This document shows, piece by piece, positions 8,228-17,199 of a stretch of DNA of 60,982 nt (the stretch's first letter is position 1; every line of letters starts with the position of its first letter). The stretch lies in the NCBI GenBank assembly GCA_023701245.1, contig JAMPXK010000010.1, forward strand, positions 1 through 60,982. The letters run 5' to 3'. The translations under genes were made by a program, and so were the position numbers. This DNA is from Elusimicrobiales bacterium (GTDB taxonomy: Bacteria > Elusimicrobiota > Elusimicrobia > Elusimicrobiales > UBA9959). The notes below the pieces were generated by a model. That model saw nothing but the letters and a program-made list of their open reading frames with translations. It was not told the DNA's origin and made no database searches.

Positions 8228-9511
8228 TTACCAGAGCTGCCGGCCCGCGGCCTTATCGTAACGGGCGCGGGCGAGCAGCAGGTCGTACAGGGCGTTGGCC
8301 AGTTCGCTCTGGGCCACCAGGTCGTCGTTCTGGGCGTCGGCCAGTTCCACTATGCCGGAGCGGCCTTCGCCGTAGCGGCTGTTGACTATCTCGAGGCTCT
8401 GCCGGGACACGCCGGCCTTAAGGCCGGAGACCTCGTAGCGTTTGACGGCCGTAAACAGCGCCAGGCGGGCCGAAAGGACCTCCCTGCGCACCTGCAGCTC
8501 CGCGTTGTAGAGGGCGCGGGACGCCCGGGCAGCGGCCGTTTCCGCCTCAAGCGACGCCTGTTTCTCGGAAAAAGTGCCCGCCCCGAGGGGCAGGGAAAGG
8601 CTCAGCATAAGGTAATAATTCGGGTTCACCGTGCCGGCGGCGGGCCGGCCCCAGGAACCGAGACCGCGCCTGTCGTAATAGGCGTCCGCCGACAGGTCGG
8701 GGAACCTGTCGAGCAGGGCTTTCCTGGCGGAAAGCCGCGCCCTGTCCAGCTCCAGCCTGTAAACCTTCAGTTCCGGCCGGTGCTCCAGCGCGTAGTCCAC
8801 GTCCCCGGTCCCGGCGACCGCGGCGGTGGAACCCGAGACCACATCGGCCAGCTCCGCCTCGGTCTCCGGCGGCAGGTAGACGGACAGGTTGAGGTCCATC
8901 ACCGCGTTGGTGTAGTCCTCCAGCGCCGAGGCTTCCGAAAGCTGCCCGGAGTGAACGCTGACTTCGCTCTTGAGCAGGTCGGCGTAACTCTTCATGCCTT
9001 CTTTATAGTACCGCAGCACTTTTTCGTACTGCGTCTGGTAGGACGCCAGGCTGTTGCGCACCACCTCCAGGAGCCGCCGTTTGCGCAGCACGCCGTAATA
9101 CGCCTGCATGGCGTCCAGGGCGGCCTGCTGGCGCTCCTGCCAGAGCCGGTACTCCCCGGCGCGGCTGGCGGCGCGGCTGGAAGCCAGGTCCAGTTTGTCC
9201 TTGAAATTATTGTAGAGGTTGAGCCGGGCCGTAACGCCCGCGGTGATATCGGAGCTGTAAAACCGCAGCCTGGGGGAATTATAGGCGGAGTAGGGAGAGG
9301 CGGAAGCCCCTACCGTCACCGCCGGCAGCCAGAAAGCGGCCAGGTCCGAAACGTAGCGCCCGCGCGCCGTCCCGGCGTCCTCCGCCGCCCGCTTTACGTC
9401 GTGGGACCCGCGCAGCACCTCGGCCTTGTAGGAGTCCAGCGTCCAGGCCGCGGCGGCCAGGCGCGCCGGCGCCGCAGCAAGCAGGAGAAAAGCAAGAAGT
9501 CCGCCCTTCAT
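8228..9511 (-). CDS. TolC-family outer membrane efflux channel
   Basis: A 427-aa outer membrane channel subunit and first gene of the efflux operon. It starts with a signal peptide (MKGGLLAFLLLAAAPARLAAAA), followed by two long helical repeats typical of OEP/TolC proteins. The second repeat ends in NSRYGEGRSGIVELADAQND, a common signature of this family. I chose the ATG at 9511 over an earlier in-frame codon at 9547 because it gives a clean signal peptide and follows a TATCAT box by eight bases. It probably forms the exit duct for the MacA/MacB-like proteins downstream. Confidence 0.9.
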   Translation of the reverse strand: MKGGLLAFLLLAAAPARLAAAAWTLDSYKAEVLRGSHDVKRAAEDAGTARGRYVSDLAAFWLPAVTVGASASPYSAYNSPRLRFYSSDITAGVTARLNLYNNFKDKLDLASSRAASRAGEYRLWQERQQAALDAMQAYYGVLRKRRLLEVVRNSLASYQTQYEKVLRYYKEGMKSYADLLKSEVSVHSGQLSEASALEDYTNAVMDLNLSVYLPPETEAELADVVSGSTAAVAGTGDVDYALEHRPELKVYRLELDRARLSARKALLDRFPDLSADAYYDRRGLGSWGRPAAGTVNPNYYLMLSLSLPLGAGTFSEKQASLEAETAAARASRALYNAELQVRREVLSARLALFTAVKRYEVSGLKAGVSRQSLEIVNSRYGEGRSGIVELADAQNDDLVAQSELANALYDLLLARARYDKAAGRQLW

Positions 9512-9519
9512 ATGCTGAT

Positions 9520-9525
9520 ATGATA
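9520..9525 (-). promoter_or_regulatory. -10 hexamer of the efflux operon
   Basis: TATCAT on the minus strand, within GTATCATAT, eight bases before the tolC-like ATG. The same GTATCATAT context is found before the glycosyltransferase gene (around 4641). No Shine-Dalgarno sequence fits between hexamer and start. Confidence 0.45.
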
Positions 9526-9560
9526 CAAAACAAAACGGCCGCGGCAACGGGGCGCCCGGG

Positions 9561-11009
9561 TCAGAACTTATGCCAGAGCATCTGCGTGGTCACATCATGG
9601 TGGAACAGCACTTCCGAGGTCTTTACGATGGTGCCCAGTTCCTTGGGACTGCGGTCGGCCGCGGCCTGCTTGTGCGCCGCGTACTTCTCGTGCGGGGCGG
9701 CCCCCATGAGCTTGCGCACGAAGTCGCTGCCGCGGAACAGGCGGAGGGCGTCGTAGATGTTGCCCGGCAGGAAGCGCACGCGGTCGCGCTTGCTTTCGTC
9801 CTTGGTCAGCGGCTCGCCGTCCAGGGCGGTGCGCACCAGGGCATAGAGGGCCAGGTAGGGATTGGCGTCAGGGGCCACCGAGCGGATCTCCAGGCGGGCG
9901 GACTTCTCGTTGCCCGCGGGGATGCGGATCATGGCGCCGCGGTCCACGGAAGAGACCTTTATCTGGTTGGGCGCCTCGAAATGCGGGTCCAGCCGGCGGT
10001 AGGCGTTCACGCTGGGGTTGAGTATCAGCGAGATCTCCTGCGCGTGGTTGAGGATGCGCGCCACCACGTCCCAGGCCGCCTTGGACAGCCCGTCCTCGCC
10101 TTTGGCGTCATGGAAGATGTTCTTCCCCCCTTTCGAGAACGACAGGTTCAGGTGCATGCCGCTGCCGTTCACGCCGGAAACGGGTTTGGGCAGGAAAGTG
10201 GCGGTCATGCCCATGTTGGCGGCCACCTGGCGGCAGACCAGCTTGTAGAGCTGCACCAGGTCGCAGGCCCGGACCACGTCGGCGTGGGAGAAGTTCAGTT
10301 CGAACTGGGACGGGGCCACCTCGGGATGGTCCTTTTCGTTGCGGAAACCCATGGCGCGCTGGGCCTCGGCCGCGGTATCTATGAACATCTTCAGCGGGGC
10401 CAGCGGCAGCGAGTGGAAATACCCGCCGCTGGAGATAAGTTCGAAGCCGGCACCCTCGTTGTAGGACTGCTCCGCGTTGAGCCCCCGCACCACGAAACCC
10501 TCCACCTCCGCCGCCACGTTGGCGGTCAGGCCGCGGGCCTTCTTCAGGTCGGCCGCCAGCGCCACCAGGCGCGCGCGGAAATCCGATTCGTAAGGAGTGC
10601 GGTCCCGGTTGAGCACCGTGCCGAACATGATCACCTTGCCGGGCCCGAACACGTCGGACGGCAGCCAGACGATACTGCCCCAGTCCACGGCCAGCCGCAG
10701 GTCGGACTCTTTCTGCGCGGAAAAGCCGCGTATGGAAGAGCCGTCGAAGGTGAGGTTGTCGTTGGACTCCAGGAAGAACTGCTTGTCATAGTCGAGCATG
10801 TGGAAGCGGCCTTCTATGTCGGTAAAACAGACGGTCACCGCTTTCAGGCGCTTTTCCCTGCGCAGGTATTCGCAGTATTTCTTCTCCAGCTGGGCAGGGG
10901 ACAGCGCCAGGGCCGCGGCGGCGGCTTCCAGGTTGAGCTTCTCCAGCTCGTCGTAGGGGATCTCCAGGAAATTTTTAAGGGGCGTGCCGCATTCAGGGAC
11001 TGTTTTCAT
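9561..11009 (-). CDS. glnA: Glutamine synthetase, type I
   Basis: Makes glutamine from glutamate, ammonia and ATP in the cytoplasm. The 482-aa protein shows the beta-grasp segment with FDGSSIRGF, the catalytic core (AEVEGFVV, NEGAGFE, HPEVAPSQFELNF, GVNGSGMHLNLSF) and SARLEIRSVAPDANPY. The C-terminal region lacks the NLYDLPP-type adenylylation tyrosine of enterobacterial GlnA, so AMP control is unlikely. The usual NRSAAIRIP is replaced by SVDRGAMIRIP. A well-formed sigma-70 promoter lies upstream. It is divergent from the molybdenum hydroxylase operon, consistent with capturing ammonia from N-heterocycle degradation, though this is inference. Confidence 0.93.
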   Translation of the reverse strand: MKTVPECGTPLKNFLEIPYDELEKLNLEAAAAALALSPAQLEKKYCEYLRREKRLKAVTVCFTDIEGRFHMLDYDKQFFLESNDNLTFDGSSIRGFSAQKESDLRLAVDWGSIVWLPSDVFGPGKVIMFGTVLNRDRTPYESDFRARLVALAADLKKARGLTANVAAEVEGFVVRGLNAEQSYNEGAGFELISSGGYFHSLPLAPLKMFIDTAAEAQRAMGFRNEKDHPEVAPSQFELNFSHADVVRACDLVQLYKLVCRQVAANMGMTATFLPKPVSGVNGSGMHLNLSFSKGGKNIFHDAKGEDGLSKAAWDVVARILNHAQEISLILNPSVNAYRRLDPHFEAPNQIKVSSVDRGAMIRIPAGNEKSARLEIRSVAPDANPYLALYALVRTALDGEPLTKDESKRDRVRFLPGNIYDALRLFRGSDFVRKLMGAAPHEKYAAHKQAAADRSPKELGTIVKTSEVLFHHDVTTQMLWHKF

Positions 11010-11051
11010 TTTATGGCCTCTTTTATGCTAGTTTTATTAAACACTACACTA

Positions 11052-11080
11052 AATATACGTGAATTTATTGTAAAAGTCAA
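11052..11080 (-). promoter_or_regulatory. Sigma-70 promoter of glnA
   Basis: On the minus strand TTGACT (11075-11080) and TATATT (11052-11057) are separated by exactly 17 bases. Transcription would start near 11045, giving a leader of about 36 bases before the ATG at 11009. This is the best-matching promoter in the window. Confidence 0.8.
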
Positions 11081-11157
11081 TACCTTAAAAAATTTCCCTT
11101 TTATCCGCCCGCGGCCGCCCTGCCCGCCACAAATAGAAGTGTATTCGGCAAAAATAG

Positions 11158-11163
11158 TATAGT
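11158..11163 (+). promoter_or_regulatory. -10 hexamer of the moeB-xdh operon
   Basis: TATAGT lies 19 bases before the moeB-like ATG. The remaining leader (GTAATAGATTTACCT) has no Shine-Dalgarno sequence. Between this hexamer and the glnA promoter is a GC-rich stretch with no clear operator. Confidence 0.45.
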
Positions 11164-11182
11164 TCCCGTAATAGATTTACCT

Positions 11183-11977
11183 ATGACCGCCGACATTTCC
11201 ACCCCCGAAAACGCACCGTCCGCCGCGCGCTACTCTCGGCACGCCAAACTTGCCCTCATAGGGCCGGCTGGCCAGGCGAAAATAGAGAAAAGCTCCATAT
11301 TGCTGATCGGCTGCGGCTCCCTGGGCTGCGCGCAGGCCGCTTTCCTGGCCCGCGCGGGAGTGGGCAGGTTGACCCTGGCCGACCGAGACACGGTGCAGGC
11401 CCCCAATATGGCCACCCAGCTGCTCTACGACGAGCGGGACCTGCGGGACCAGGCGCCCAAGGCCGAGGCCGCGGCGCGGCACTTACGGGCCATCAACTCC
11501 GGCATCGCCATAGAGCCGGTAGTCGCCGACATTACGGCGGCAAACATAGAGCCGCTGGTGAACAAGGCGGACCTGGTGCTGGACGCCACCGACAATTTCG
11601 AGACCCGGTTCCTTCTCAACGACGCGGCCGTGAAGGCCGGCAAGCCGTGGATCTACGGCGGCGTGCTGGGCACGGACGGCATGGTAATGGCGGTGAGCCC
11701 GGGGCAGGGGCCCTGCCTGCGCTGCCTGTTCGACCTGCCCGCCCCAGAAGACCGGCTGCCCCCGCCCGACGTGTTCGGCGTGCTGGCCACGGCCGCGGCC
11801 TGGGTGGCGGCGCTGCAGACCACGCAGGCGCTCAAGGCGCTGGCCGGCGGCAAGGCGGACTGGGGCCGCATGCACACCCTCGACATCTGGAACGGCTCCG
11901 TGACCACCGCGGAAGTGCCGCGCGACCCGGCCTGCCCCTGCTGCGGCCGGCGGGAATTCAGATTCCTGAAACCATAA
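11183..11977 (+). CDS. MoeB/ThiF-family adenylyltransferase (E1-like)
   Basis: A 264-aa E1-like enzyme that activates the C-terminal Gly-Gly of a ubiquitin-like sulfur carrier by adenylylation. It has the nucleotide-binding GCGSLGCAQAAFLARAGVG, the DRDTVQAPN segment, the substrate-loop DATDNFETR and a four-cysteine zinc site (CLRC and CPCC). The rhodanese domain of some MoeB proteins is absent. The MoaD-like Gly-Gly protein three genes downstream (15616-15858) is its natural partner. Operon position immediately before xdhA points to molybdopterin synthesis, but ThiF-type function cannot be excluded. Confidence 0.85.
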   Translation: MTADISTPENAPSAARYSRHAKLALIGPAGQAKIEKSSILLIGCGSLGCAQAAFLARAGVGRLTLADRDTVQAPNMATQLLYDERDLRDQAPKAEAAARHLRAINSGIAIEPVVADITAANIEPLVNKADLVLDATDNFETRFLLNDAAVKAGKPWIYGGVLGTDGMVMAVSPGQGPCLRCLFDLPAPEDRLPPPDVFGVLATAAAWVAALQTTQALKALAGGKADWGRMHTLDIWNGSVTTAEVPRDPACPCCGRREFRFLKP

Positions 11978-11981
11978 TTTC

Positions 11982-13376
11982 ATGACCAACCTGATACTCA
12001 ACGAGAAACCGATCCATACCGAAGAGAACCCCGGCCTTACGCTGCTGGAGTTCGTCAGGGACATCTCCTGCCTGTCCGGAACCAAGGACGCCTGCCGCGA
12101 GGGCGAATGCGGAGCCTGCACGGTGCTGGTGGGCTCGCGCCAAGCCGACGGCTCCGTGGCCTACAAGGCCTGCGCCTCCTGCCTGCTGCCGCTCGGCGAC
12201 ATAGACGGCTGCCATGTGGTGACCGTGGAAGGTCTGGGAGCCGAACCGCTTACCCTTGTACAGCGCCTGATAGTGGAGCACAGCGCCTCCCAATGCGGTT
12301 TCTGCACCCCCGGCATAGTGCTGTCGCTCACCGGCTTCGCCCTTGGCAGCGCCACCCTCTCCTACGAAGACGCGGTGAACGCGCTCGACGGCAATATCTG
12401 CCGCTGCACCGGCTACGCCTCCATACGCAACGCGGCCCGCGCGTTGTGCGAAGCGCTGGGCAAAATAGACAAGGCCCCCGGCAGGCGCCTGGAACAGTTG
12501 GTCGCCGCCGGAGTTCTCCCCCGGTATTTCCTTTCTATCCCCGGCCGCCTCGCAGGGCAGGTCGCACCCGCCGCCGGCGGCAAGACCGCCGTACTGGTGG
12601 CCGGCGGCACGGACCTGTTAGTGCAGAAGCCGGAGCAGCTGCTGGAGAGCGAACTCTGCTTCCTCTCACGCCGCCGCGACCTGGACTATGTGCGGGAGGA
12701 CAAAGGCCTGCTGCGCGTGGGCGGGGCCGTGACCATAGAGGATTTCCGCAATTCCGCCGCGGTACAGCGGCATTTCCCGGCGCTGACCGCCGACCTGCTG
12801 CTCCACTCCTCGGCCATACTGCGCAATAAGGCCACCCTGGCCGGCAATATAGTCAACGCCTCGCCTATTGGCGACGCCACCATAATCCTGCTGGCGCTGG
12901 GCGCGAACCTCACGATCACCGGCGAGAACGGCAAAAAACGCGAGATACCGCTGGACAAATTCTACCTTGGCTATAAAAAAACGGATCTAGCCTGCGGCGA
13001 GCTGGTAAGCGAGATCTCCTTCCCCCTTCCCCCTAAGGGTGCCCGCTACAATTTCGAGAAGGTGTCCAACCGCACCATCCTCGACATCGCCGCCGCGAAT
13101 TCGGCGCTGCTGCTGGCCGCAGGCCCCGACGGCGCCGTGACCGCCTTGCGCGTGTCGGCTGGCGGCGTAGGCCCCGTGCCCATGCTGCTGCCGGGGCTGG
13201 AGAAGCTCCACGGCCGCAAACCCGACGCCGCGTTCTTCCAGGACCTCGCCGCAGCGGCGCTGGCCGCTGCCAAGCCGATAGACGACATACGCGGCTCGGC
13301 CGAATACAAACGATTACTGCTGGGGCAGCTGATGCTCGCCCATGGCCGGGCCCTTGCCCCCGCGGAGGCCGCATGA
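11982..13376 (+). CDS. xdhA: Xanthine dehydrogenase Fe-S/FAD subunit
   Basis: The electron-transfer subunit of a purine hydroxylase, with the layout of Rhodobacter XdhA (about 460 aa; here 464). Residues 1-80 form a plant-type [2Fe-2S] domain (CREGECGACTV, then CASC). Residues 85-160 form the all-helical second [2Fe-2S] domain (QCGFCTPG and NICRCTGY). From about residue 200 there is an FAD domain (LVAGGTDLLVQKP, RNKATLAGNIVNASPIGD) and a CO-dehydrogenase flavoprotein C-terminus. It passes electrons from the Mo centre to NAD. It overlaps the Mo subunit by 4 bp. Confidence 0.93.
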   Translation: MTNLILNEKPIHTEENPGLTLLEFVRDISCLSGTKDACREGECGACTVLVGSRQADGSVAYKACASCLLPLGDIDGCHVVTVEGLGAEPLTLVQRLIVEHSASQCGFCTPGIVLSLTGFALGSATLSYEDAVNALDGNICRCTGYASIRNAARALCEALGKIDKAPGRRLEQLVAAGVLPRYFLSIPGRLAGQVAPAAGGKTAVLVAGGTDLLVQKPEQLLESELCFLSRRRDLDYVREDKGLLRVGGAVTIEDFRNSAAVQRHFPALTADLLLHSSAILRNKATLAGNIVNASPIGDATIILLALGANLTITGENGKKREIPLDKFYLGYKKTDLACGELVSEISFPLPPKGARYNFEKVSNRTILDIAAANSALLLAAGPDGAVTALRVSAGGVGPVPMLLPGLEKLHGRKPDAAFFQDLAAAALAAAKPIDDIRGSAEYKRLLLGQLMLAHGRALAPAEAA

Positions 13377-15619
13377 GGAACGACGATACGCTGATGCACG
13401 TGCGCGGCACGTCGCAGTTCGTGGACGATATCCCCGTGCCCGGCTGCCTGCACGCCGTACTCTTCACCTCGCCTGTGCCCAAAGGCCGTATACGCTCGCT
13501 GGACGTCTCCAAAGCTGCCGCTGCGCCCGGCGTGGCCGCCGTCTACACGCACAAGGACGTGCCCGGCCTCAACCAGGTAGGCCATGTTTTCAAAGACCAG
13601 CCGCTGCTGGCCGTGGACGCCGTGGAATACATAGGCCAGCCTATAGCGCTGGTAGTGGCGGACACCAGGCGCAACGCCAAGAGGGCACTTAAGCTCATAG
13701 CGGCCGACATAGAGAAACTGGAGCCCATGCTGGACCCGCGTGCGGCGGCCGCCGCCGGGCAGATACACGGCAAGAAGCGCGTGCAGATTCACGGCGACCC
13801 CGACGCCGCTTTCGCCAAATGCAAACATGTTTTCGAAGGCCGCCTCGCGAGCGGCCCGCAGGAACACTTCTATTTCGAAACCCAGCGCGCCCTGGCCGTG
13901 CCCGGCGAGCATGACACCATAAAAGTGTACGCCAGCGCCCAGTCGCCCGGAGCCTTCCACCATCACCTGGCCGAAGTGCTGAACATACCCATGCACAAGG
14001 TGGAGTTGGATATCCGCCGCCTGGGCGGCGGTTTCGGCGGCAAGGAATCCACCGCCGTGTGGATAGTGGCCCCGGCCATGGCGGCCTTCCTGCTCAAGCG
14101 CCCGGTCAAGCTCATGCTGGAGCGCAACGACGACATAGCCACCACCGGCAAGCGCCACGCCTACGAATACGACTACCGCCTGGGCCTGGACGCCGAGGGC
14201 AATATACTCGCCTACGACATAACCCTCTACCAGCAGGCCGGCGCCTGCACCGACATTTCCCTGGCCGTTCTGGGCCGCTCTTTCCTGCATGTCTGCGGTT
14301 CCTACCGCATTCCCAATATCCGCGTCACGGGCCTGAGCTGCCGCACCAATATTCCCCCGAACAACGCTTTCCGCGGCTTCGGCGTGCCGCAGGGCACTTT
14401 CGCCATAGAGGCGGCCCTCTCCGCCGCCGCCCACAAACTGGGGCTGGAGCCGGAGGCCCTGAAGAAGAAGAACCTGCTCAAGGACGGCGACACCCTGCCT
14501 TACGGGGTGACGCTCTCCGGCGTGAATTCCGCCCGCTGCTGGGAAACCTTGGACGCCAAGGCGCATATAGCCCGGCGCCGCGCCGCCGTGGCCGCCTATA
14601 ACAAGGCCCACAAGGATACCAAGAAGGGCCTGGCGGCGGTGCCGGTCTGCTTCGGCATCTCTTTCGCCCAGACCGCGCTCAACCAGGCGAGCTCTCTCGT
14701 GCACATCTACGTGGACGGCAGCGTGGCCGTGAGCACCGGCGCCGTGGAAATGGGCCAGGGCGTTAACGCCAAGATCCGTATAGTGGCGGCCCGCACGCTG
14801 GGCGTGCCGCTGGAGCGGGTGCGGGTGGACACCACCAATACCTCGCGCATACCCAACGCTTCCCCCACCTCGGCCAGCACCGGCGCGGACCTAAACGGCA
14901 TGGCCACCAAGTACGCCTGCGAGCGCCTGCGCGACCGCCTTATAGCTTTCGCGGCCGGCGTTCTCAAGGCCGACCTTGCCGCCGTTACCATTAAGGACGG
15001 CGAGGTACTGGTTTCCGGCAAACCCGCGGGCCTGGGCTGGAACAAGCTGGCCAAGGACGCCCAGTGGGCCCGGGTGGACCTGGGCGAGCACGCTTTCTAC
15101 GCCACGCCGAACCTGCATTATGACATGGAGAAGGAACAGGGCCGGCCTTTCGCTTATTACGCCTACGGCACCTCGCTTACCGAGGTGAAACTGGACTGCC
15201 TGCGAGGCACCTACACGCTGGAAGCGGTGGACGTGGTGCAGGACGTGGGCGAATCCCTGAGCCCGGCCATAGACCTGGGCCAGACCGAAGGCGCCGTGAT
15301 ACAGGGCATGGGCTGGGCTACGATGGAGCAGCTCCGCTACGCGCCCGACGGCCGCGTGCTTACCGGCGTGAGCGCCTACAAGGTGCCGGACATCAAGTTC
15401 CTGCCGGCGCATTTCGACGTGACCCTCCTTAAGGACTCGACGAATCCCTACGCCGTCTGCAATTCCAAGGCCGTGGGCGAGCCGCCCTTTGTGCACGGCA
15501 TAGGCGCCTATCTGGCCGTGGCCGACGCCCTGCGCGCCGCCCGCCCGGACAAGGAGCCGCCGATGCTGCCGCTCACCCCGGAAAAGGCCTTCATGCACCT
15601 GCACGGGGGCGAAAAGTGA
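13373..15619 (+). CDS. xdhB: Xanthine dehydrogenase molybdopterin-binding subunit
   Basis: The catalytic Mo subunit (748 aa), converting hypoxanthine/xanthine towards urate. The residues that define purine hydroxylases are present. They are Q190 (ASAQS, bovine Q767), E225 (GGGFGGKE, bovine E802), R302 (GRSF, bovine R880), F336 in FRGFG (bovine F914), the FGISF phenylalanine (bovine F1009) and base E703 (AVGEPPF, bovine E1261). Cofactor-binding motifs such as GAVEMGQGVNAK are also intact. E225 and R302 together argue for a genuine purine substrate rather than an aldehyde. It overlaps xdhA and the moaD-like gene by 4 bp each. Confidence 0.93.
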   Translation: MRNDDTLMHVRGTSQFVDDIPVPGCLHAVLFTSPVPKGRIRSLDVSKAAAAPGVAAVYTHKDVPGLNQVGHVFKDQPLLAVDAVEYIGQPIALVVADTRRNAKRALKLIAADIEKLEPMLDPRAAAAAGQIHGKKRVQIHGDPDAAFAKCKHVFEGRLASGPQEHFYFETQRALAVPGEHDTIKVYASAQSPGAFHHHLAEVLNIPMHKVELDIRRLGGGFGGKESTAVWIVAPAMAAFLLKRPVKLMLERNDDIATTGKRHAYEYDYRLGLDAEGNILAYDITLYQQAGACTDISLAVLGRSFLHVCGSYRIPNIRVTGLSCRTNIPPNNAFRGFGVPQGTFAIEAALSAAAHKLGLEPEALKKKNLLKDGDTLPYGVTLSGVNSARCWETLDAKAHIARRRAAVAAYNKAHKDTKKGLAAVPVCFGISFAQTALNQASSLVHIYVDGSVAVSTGAVEMGQGVNAKIRIVAARTLGVPLERVRVDTTNTSRIPNASPTSASTGADLNGMATKYACERLRDRLIAFAAGVLKADLAAVTIKDGEVLVSGKPAGLGWNKLAKDAQWARVDLGEHAFYATPNLHYDMEKEQGRPFAYYAYGTSLTEVKLDCLRGTYTLEAVDVVQDVGESLSPAIDLGQTEGAVIQGMGWATMEQLRYAPDGRVLTGVSAYKVPDIKFLPAHFDVTLLKDSTNPYAVCNSKAVGEPPFVHGIGAYLAVADALRAARPDKEPPMLPLTPEKAFMHLHGGEK

Positions 15620-15858
15620 AGAAGATCCAGGTGCGCTATTTCGCCCTGGTCGGCGAGCGCCGCGGCGTGCAGACCGAGCCCTACGAGACCGAGGCCGCCA
15701 CGGCCCGCCAGCTCCTGCACGAAATAGAGACCAACAAGCGCATCCCGCTCACCACCAATATCTCCAAGGCCATGGTCAACGGCAAATACGTGGAATGGGA
15801 CGAGCCCATAAACGACGGCGACCTGGTCACCCTGCTCTCCCCTTTCTCAGGCGGTTGA
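15616..15858 (+). CDS. MoaD/ThiS-like sulfur carrier
   Basis: An 80-aa beta-grasp protein ending in SPFSGG. The free C-terminal Gly-Gly is the feature adenylylated by MoeB-type enzymes and then thiocarboxylated. MoaD supplies the dithiolene sulfur of molybdopterin. Here the gene overlaps xdhB by 4 bp and shares the operon with a MoeB-like E1, so a dedicated molybdopterin-sulfur supply for the Mo hydroxylase is likely. No MoaE, the usual partner, is in the window. Confidence 0.85.
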   Translation: MKKIQVRYFALVGERRGVQTEPYETEAATARQLLHEIETNKRIPLTTNISKAMVNGKYVEWDEPINDGDLVTLLSPFSGG

Positions 15859-15903
15859 AGAGCTGACAAAGTTAGGCTGACGACGGCGGACAAGAGGTTT
15901 ACC

Positions 15904-17199
15904 ATGACTAAGCTGGCTATCATAGGTGCTGGATCTAGCTACACCCCCCTCCTTATCGACCATATTTTAAATTCAGGGCTGGACCAGGCGGTGTCCGAGA
16001 TCTCTCTGATGGACATAGACGCCGGGCGCCTGAAGGCCGTGCACGGTTTCACAAAGCGTTTGGCCGAAAAGTCCAAGTCAAAACTCACTATTAAGGCCAC
16101 GCTGAATCTTAACGAAGCCGTGAAAGGCGCCAAGATAGTGGTGCCGCAGATACGCGTGGGAATGATGGCCGCACGCCGTAAGGACGAGGAACTCGGCCGC
16201 CGGTACGGCATCATCGGCCAGGAAACCACCGGCGTAGGCGGTTTCTCCAAGGCCCTGCGCACCATACCGCAGATCCGCAAGATAGCCGACGCCCTACTGC
16301 GCTGCGGCGCCAAGGACCCCTGGCTGGTGAATTTCACCAACCCGGTGGGCATAGTCACCGAGGCGCTGGTGCGCTTCCACGATATCAGGGCCGTGGGCAT
16401 CTGCAACGGCTCGCTGACCATGCACAAGGGCGTGAGCGACCTGCTCGGCGCGCGCATGGAAGACACCGAGATAGATTATGTCGGGCCCAACCATTTCGCC
16501 TGGGTGCTGGACGTACGCCGTAAGGGCCGCTCCGTTCTCCCCGCGGTCATAAAGAAGATGATAGAGAAGGAAGGCCTGCCGACGGCGCTTAATATCACCA
16601 AGGTCAAAATGACGCCGGAGATAATGGCCCGCGCCAAGATCATCCCCACCGGCTACCACAAGTATTTCTTCCACGCCGGCGCGGTGGTGAAGGAAGACAA
16701 AACCACCCCGTCGCGCGCGGCCAAGGTAGCCGAGATAGAGCGGCGCATCTTCGCTGCCTACCGCTCACCGGCGGTCTCGGAGATCCCTGAGGCGGTAAAG
16801 GAACGCGGCGGCGCCTTCTACAATGTGGTCGCCTACGACGTTATCGCCTGCCTGCTGGGCCTGCAGAAGAAGCGCGTCACCGTGGCCGTGCCTAATAACG
16901 GCACCTACGACGGCTTTGAGAAAGACCATGTGCTGGAGATGCCCTGTATGATAGACAAGGGCGGTTATAAGCCGCTGAAGACGGCGCAGCTGCCGGTCTT
17001 CGCCAAGGGGCTGTCGCAGCGGATAAAGGCCTACGAGGCTCTTACCGCCGAGGCCGCCTGGAACTGCGACTTCGACCTGGCCTACCAGGCGCTGCTCTTG
17101 AACCCGCTCACGCCGGACGCGGACATCACTTTCCGCCTGCTCAAGGCGGTACTCGCCCAGAACCGGGACTTCCTGCCGCCTTACAAGGGGGCCAAGTGA
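15904..17199 (+). CDS. Glycoside hydrolase family 4 (6-phospho-glycosidase type)
   Basis: GH4 enzymes cleave (often 6-phosphorylated) glycosides by an unusual NAD+- and Mn2+-dependent redox-elimination mechanism. The 431-aa protein has the N-terminal NAD-binding IGAGSSYTPLLIDHIL, the QETTGVGGFSKALRTIP block, the metal-binding cysteine in GICNGS, the GPNHFAW motif and a metal-site histidine candidate in TGYHKYFF. GSSYTP is typical of the beta-glycosidase branch. AAGAGG precedes the ATG, 45 bases after the moaD-like gene. It overlaps the following sugar kinase by 4 bp, so both probably act on the same sugar. Confidence 0.88.
   Translation: MTKLAIIGAGSSYTPLLIDHILNSGLDQAVSEISLMDIDAGRLKAVHGFTKRLAEKSKSKLTIKATLNLNEAVKGAKIVVPQIRVGMMAARRKDEELGRRYGIIGQETTGVGGFSKALRTIPQIRKIADALLRCGAKDPWLVNFTNPVGIVTEALVRFHDIRAVGICNGSLTMHKGVSDLLGARMEDTEIDYVGPNHFAWVLDVRRKGRSVLPAVIKKMIEKEGLPTALNITKVKMTPEIMARAKIIPTGYHKYFFHAGAVVKEDKTTPSRAAKVAEIERRIFAAYRSPAVSEIPEAVKERGGAFYNVVAYDVIACLLGLQKKRVTVAVPNNGTYDGFEKDHVLEMPCMIDKGGYKPLKTAQLPVFAKGLSQRIKAYEALTAEAAWNCDFDLAYQALLLNPLTPDADITFRLLKAVLAQNRDFLPPYKGAK

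Noticed and set aside
13046-14704. A 552-codon minus-strand frame opposite xdhA and xdhB
   Set aside because: Shadow of the conserved xdh genes; no ribosome site or domain.
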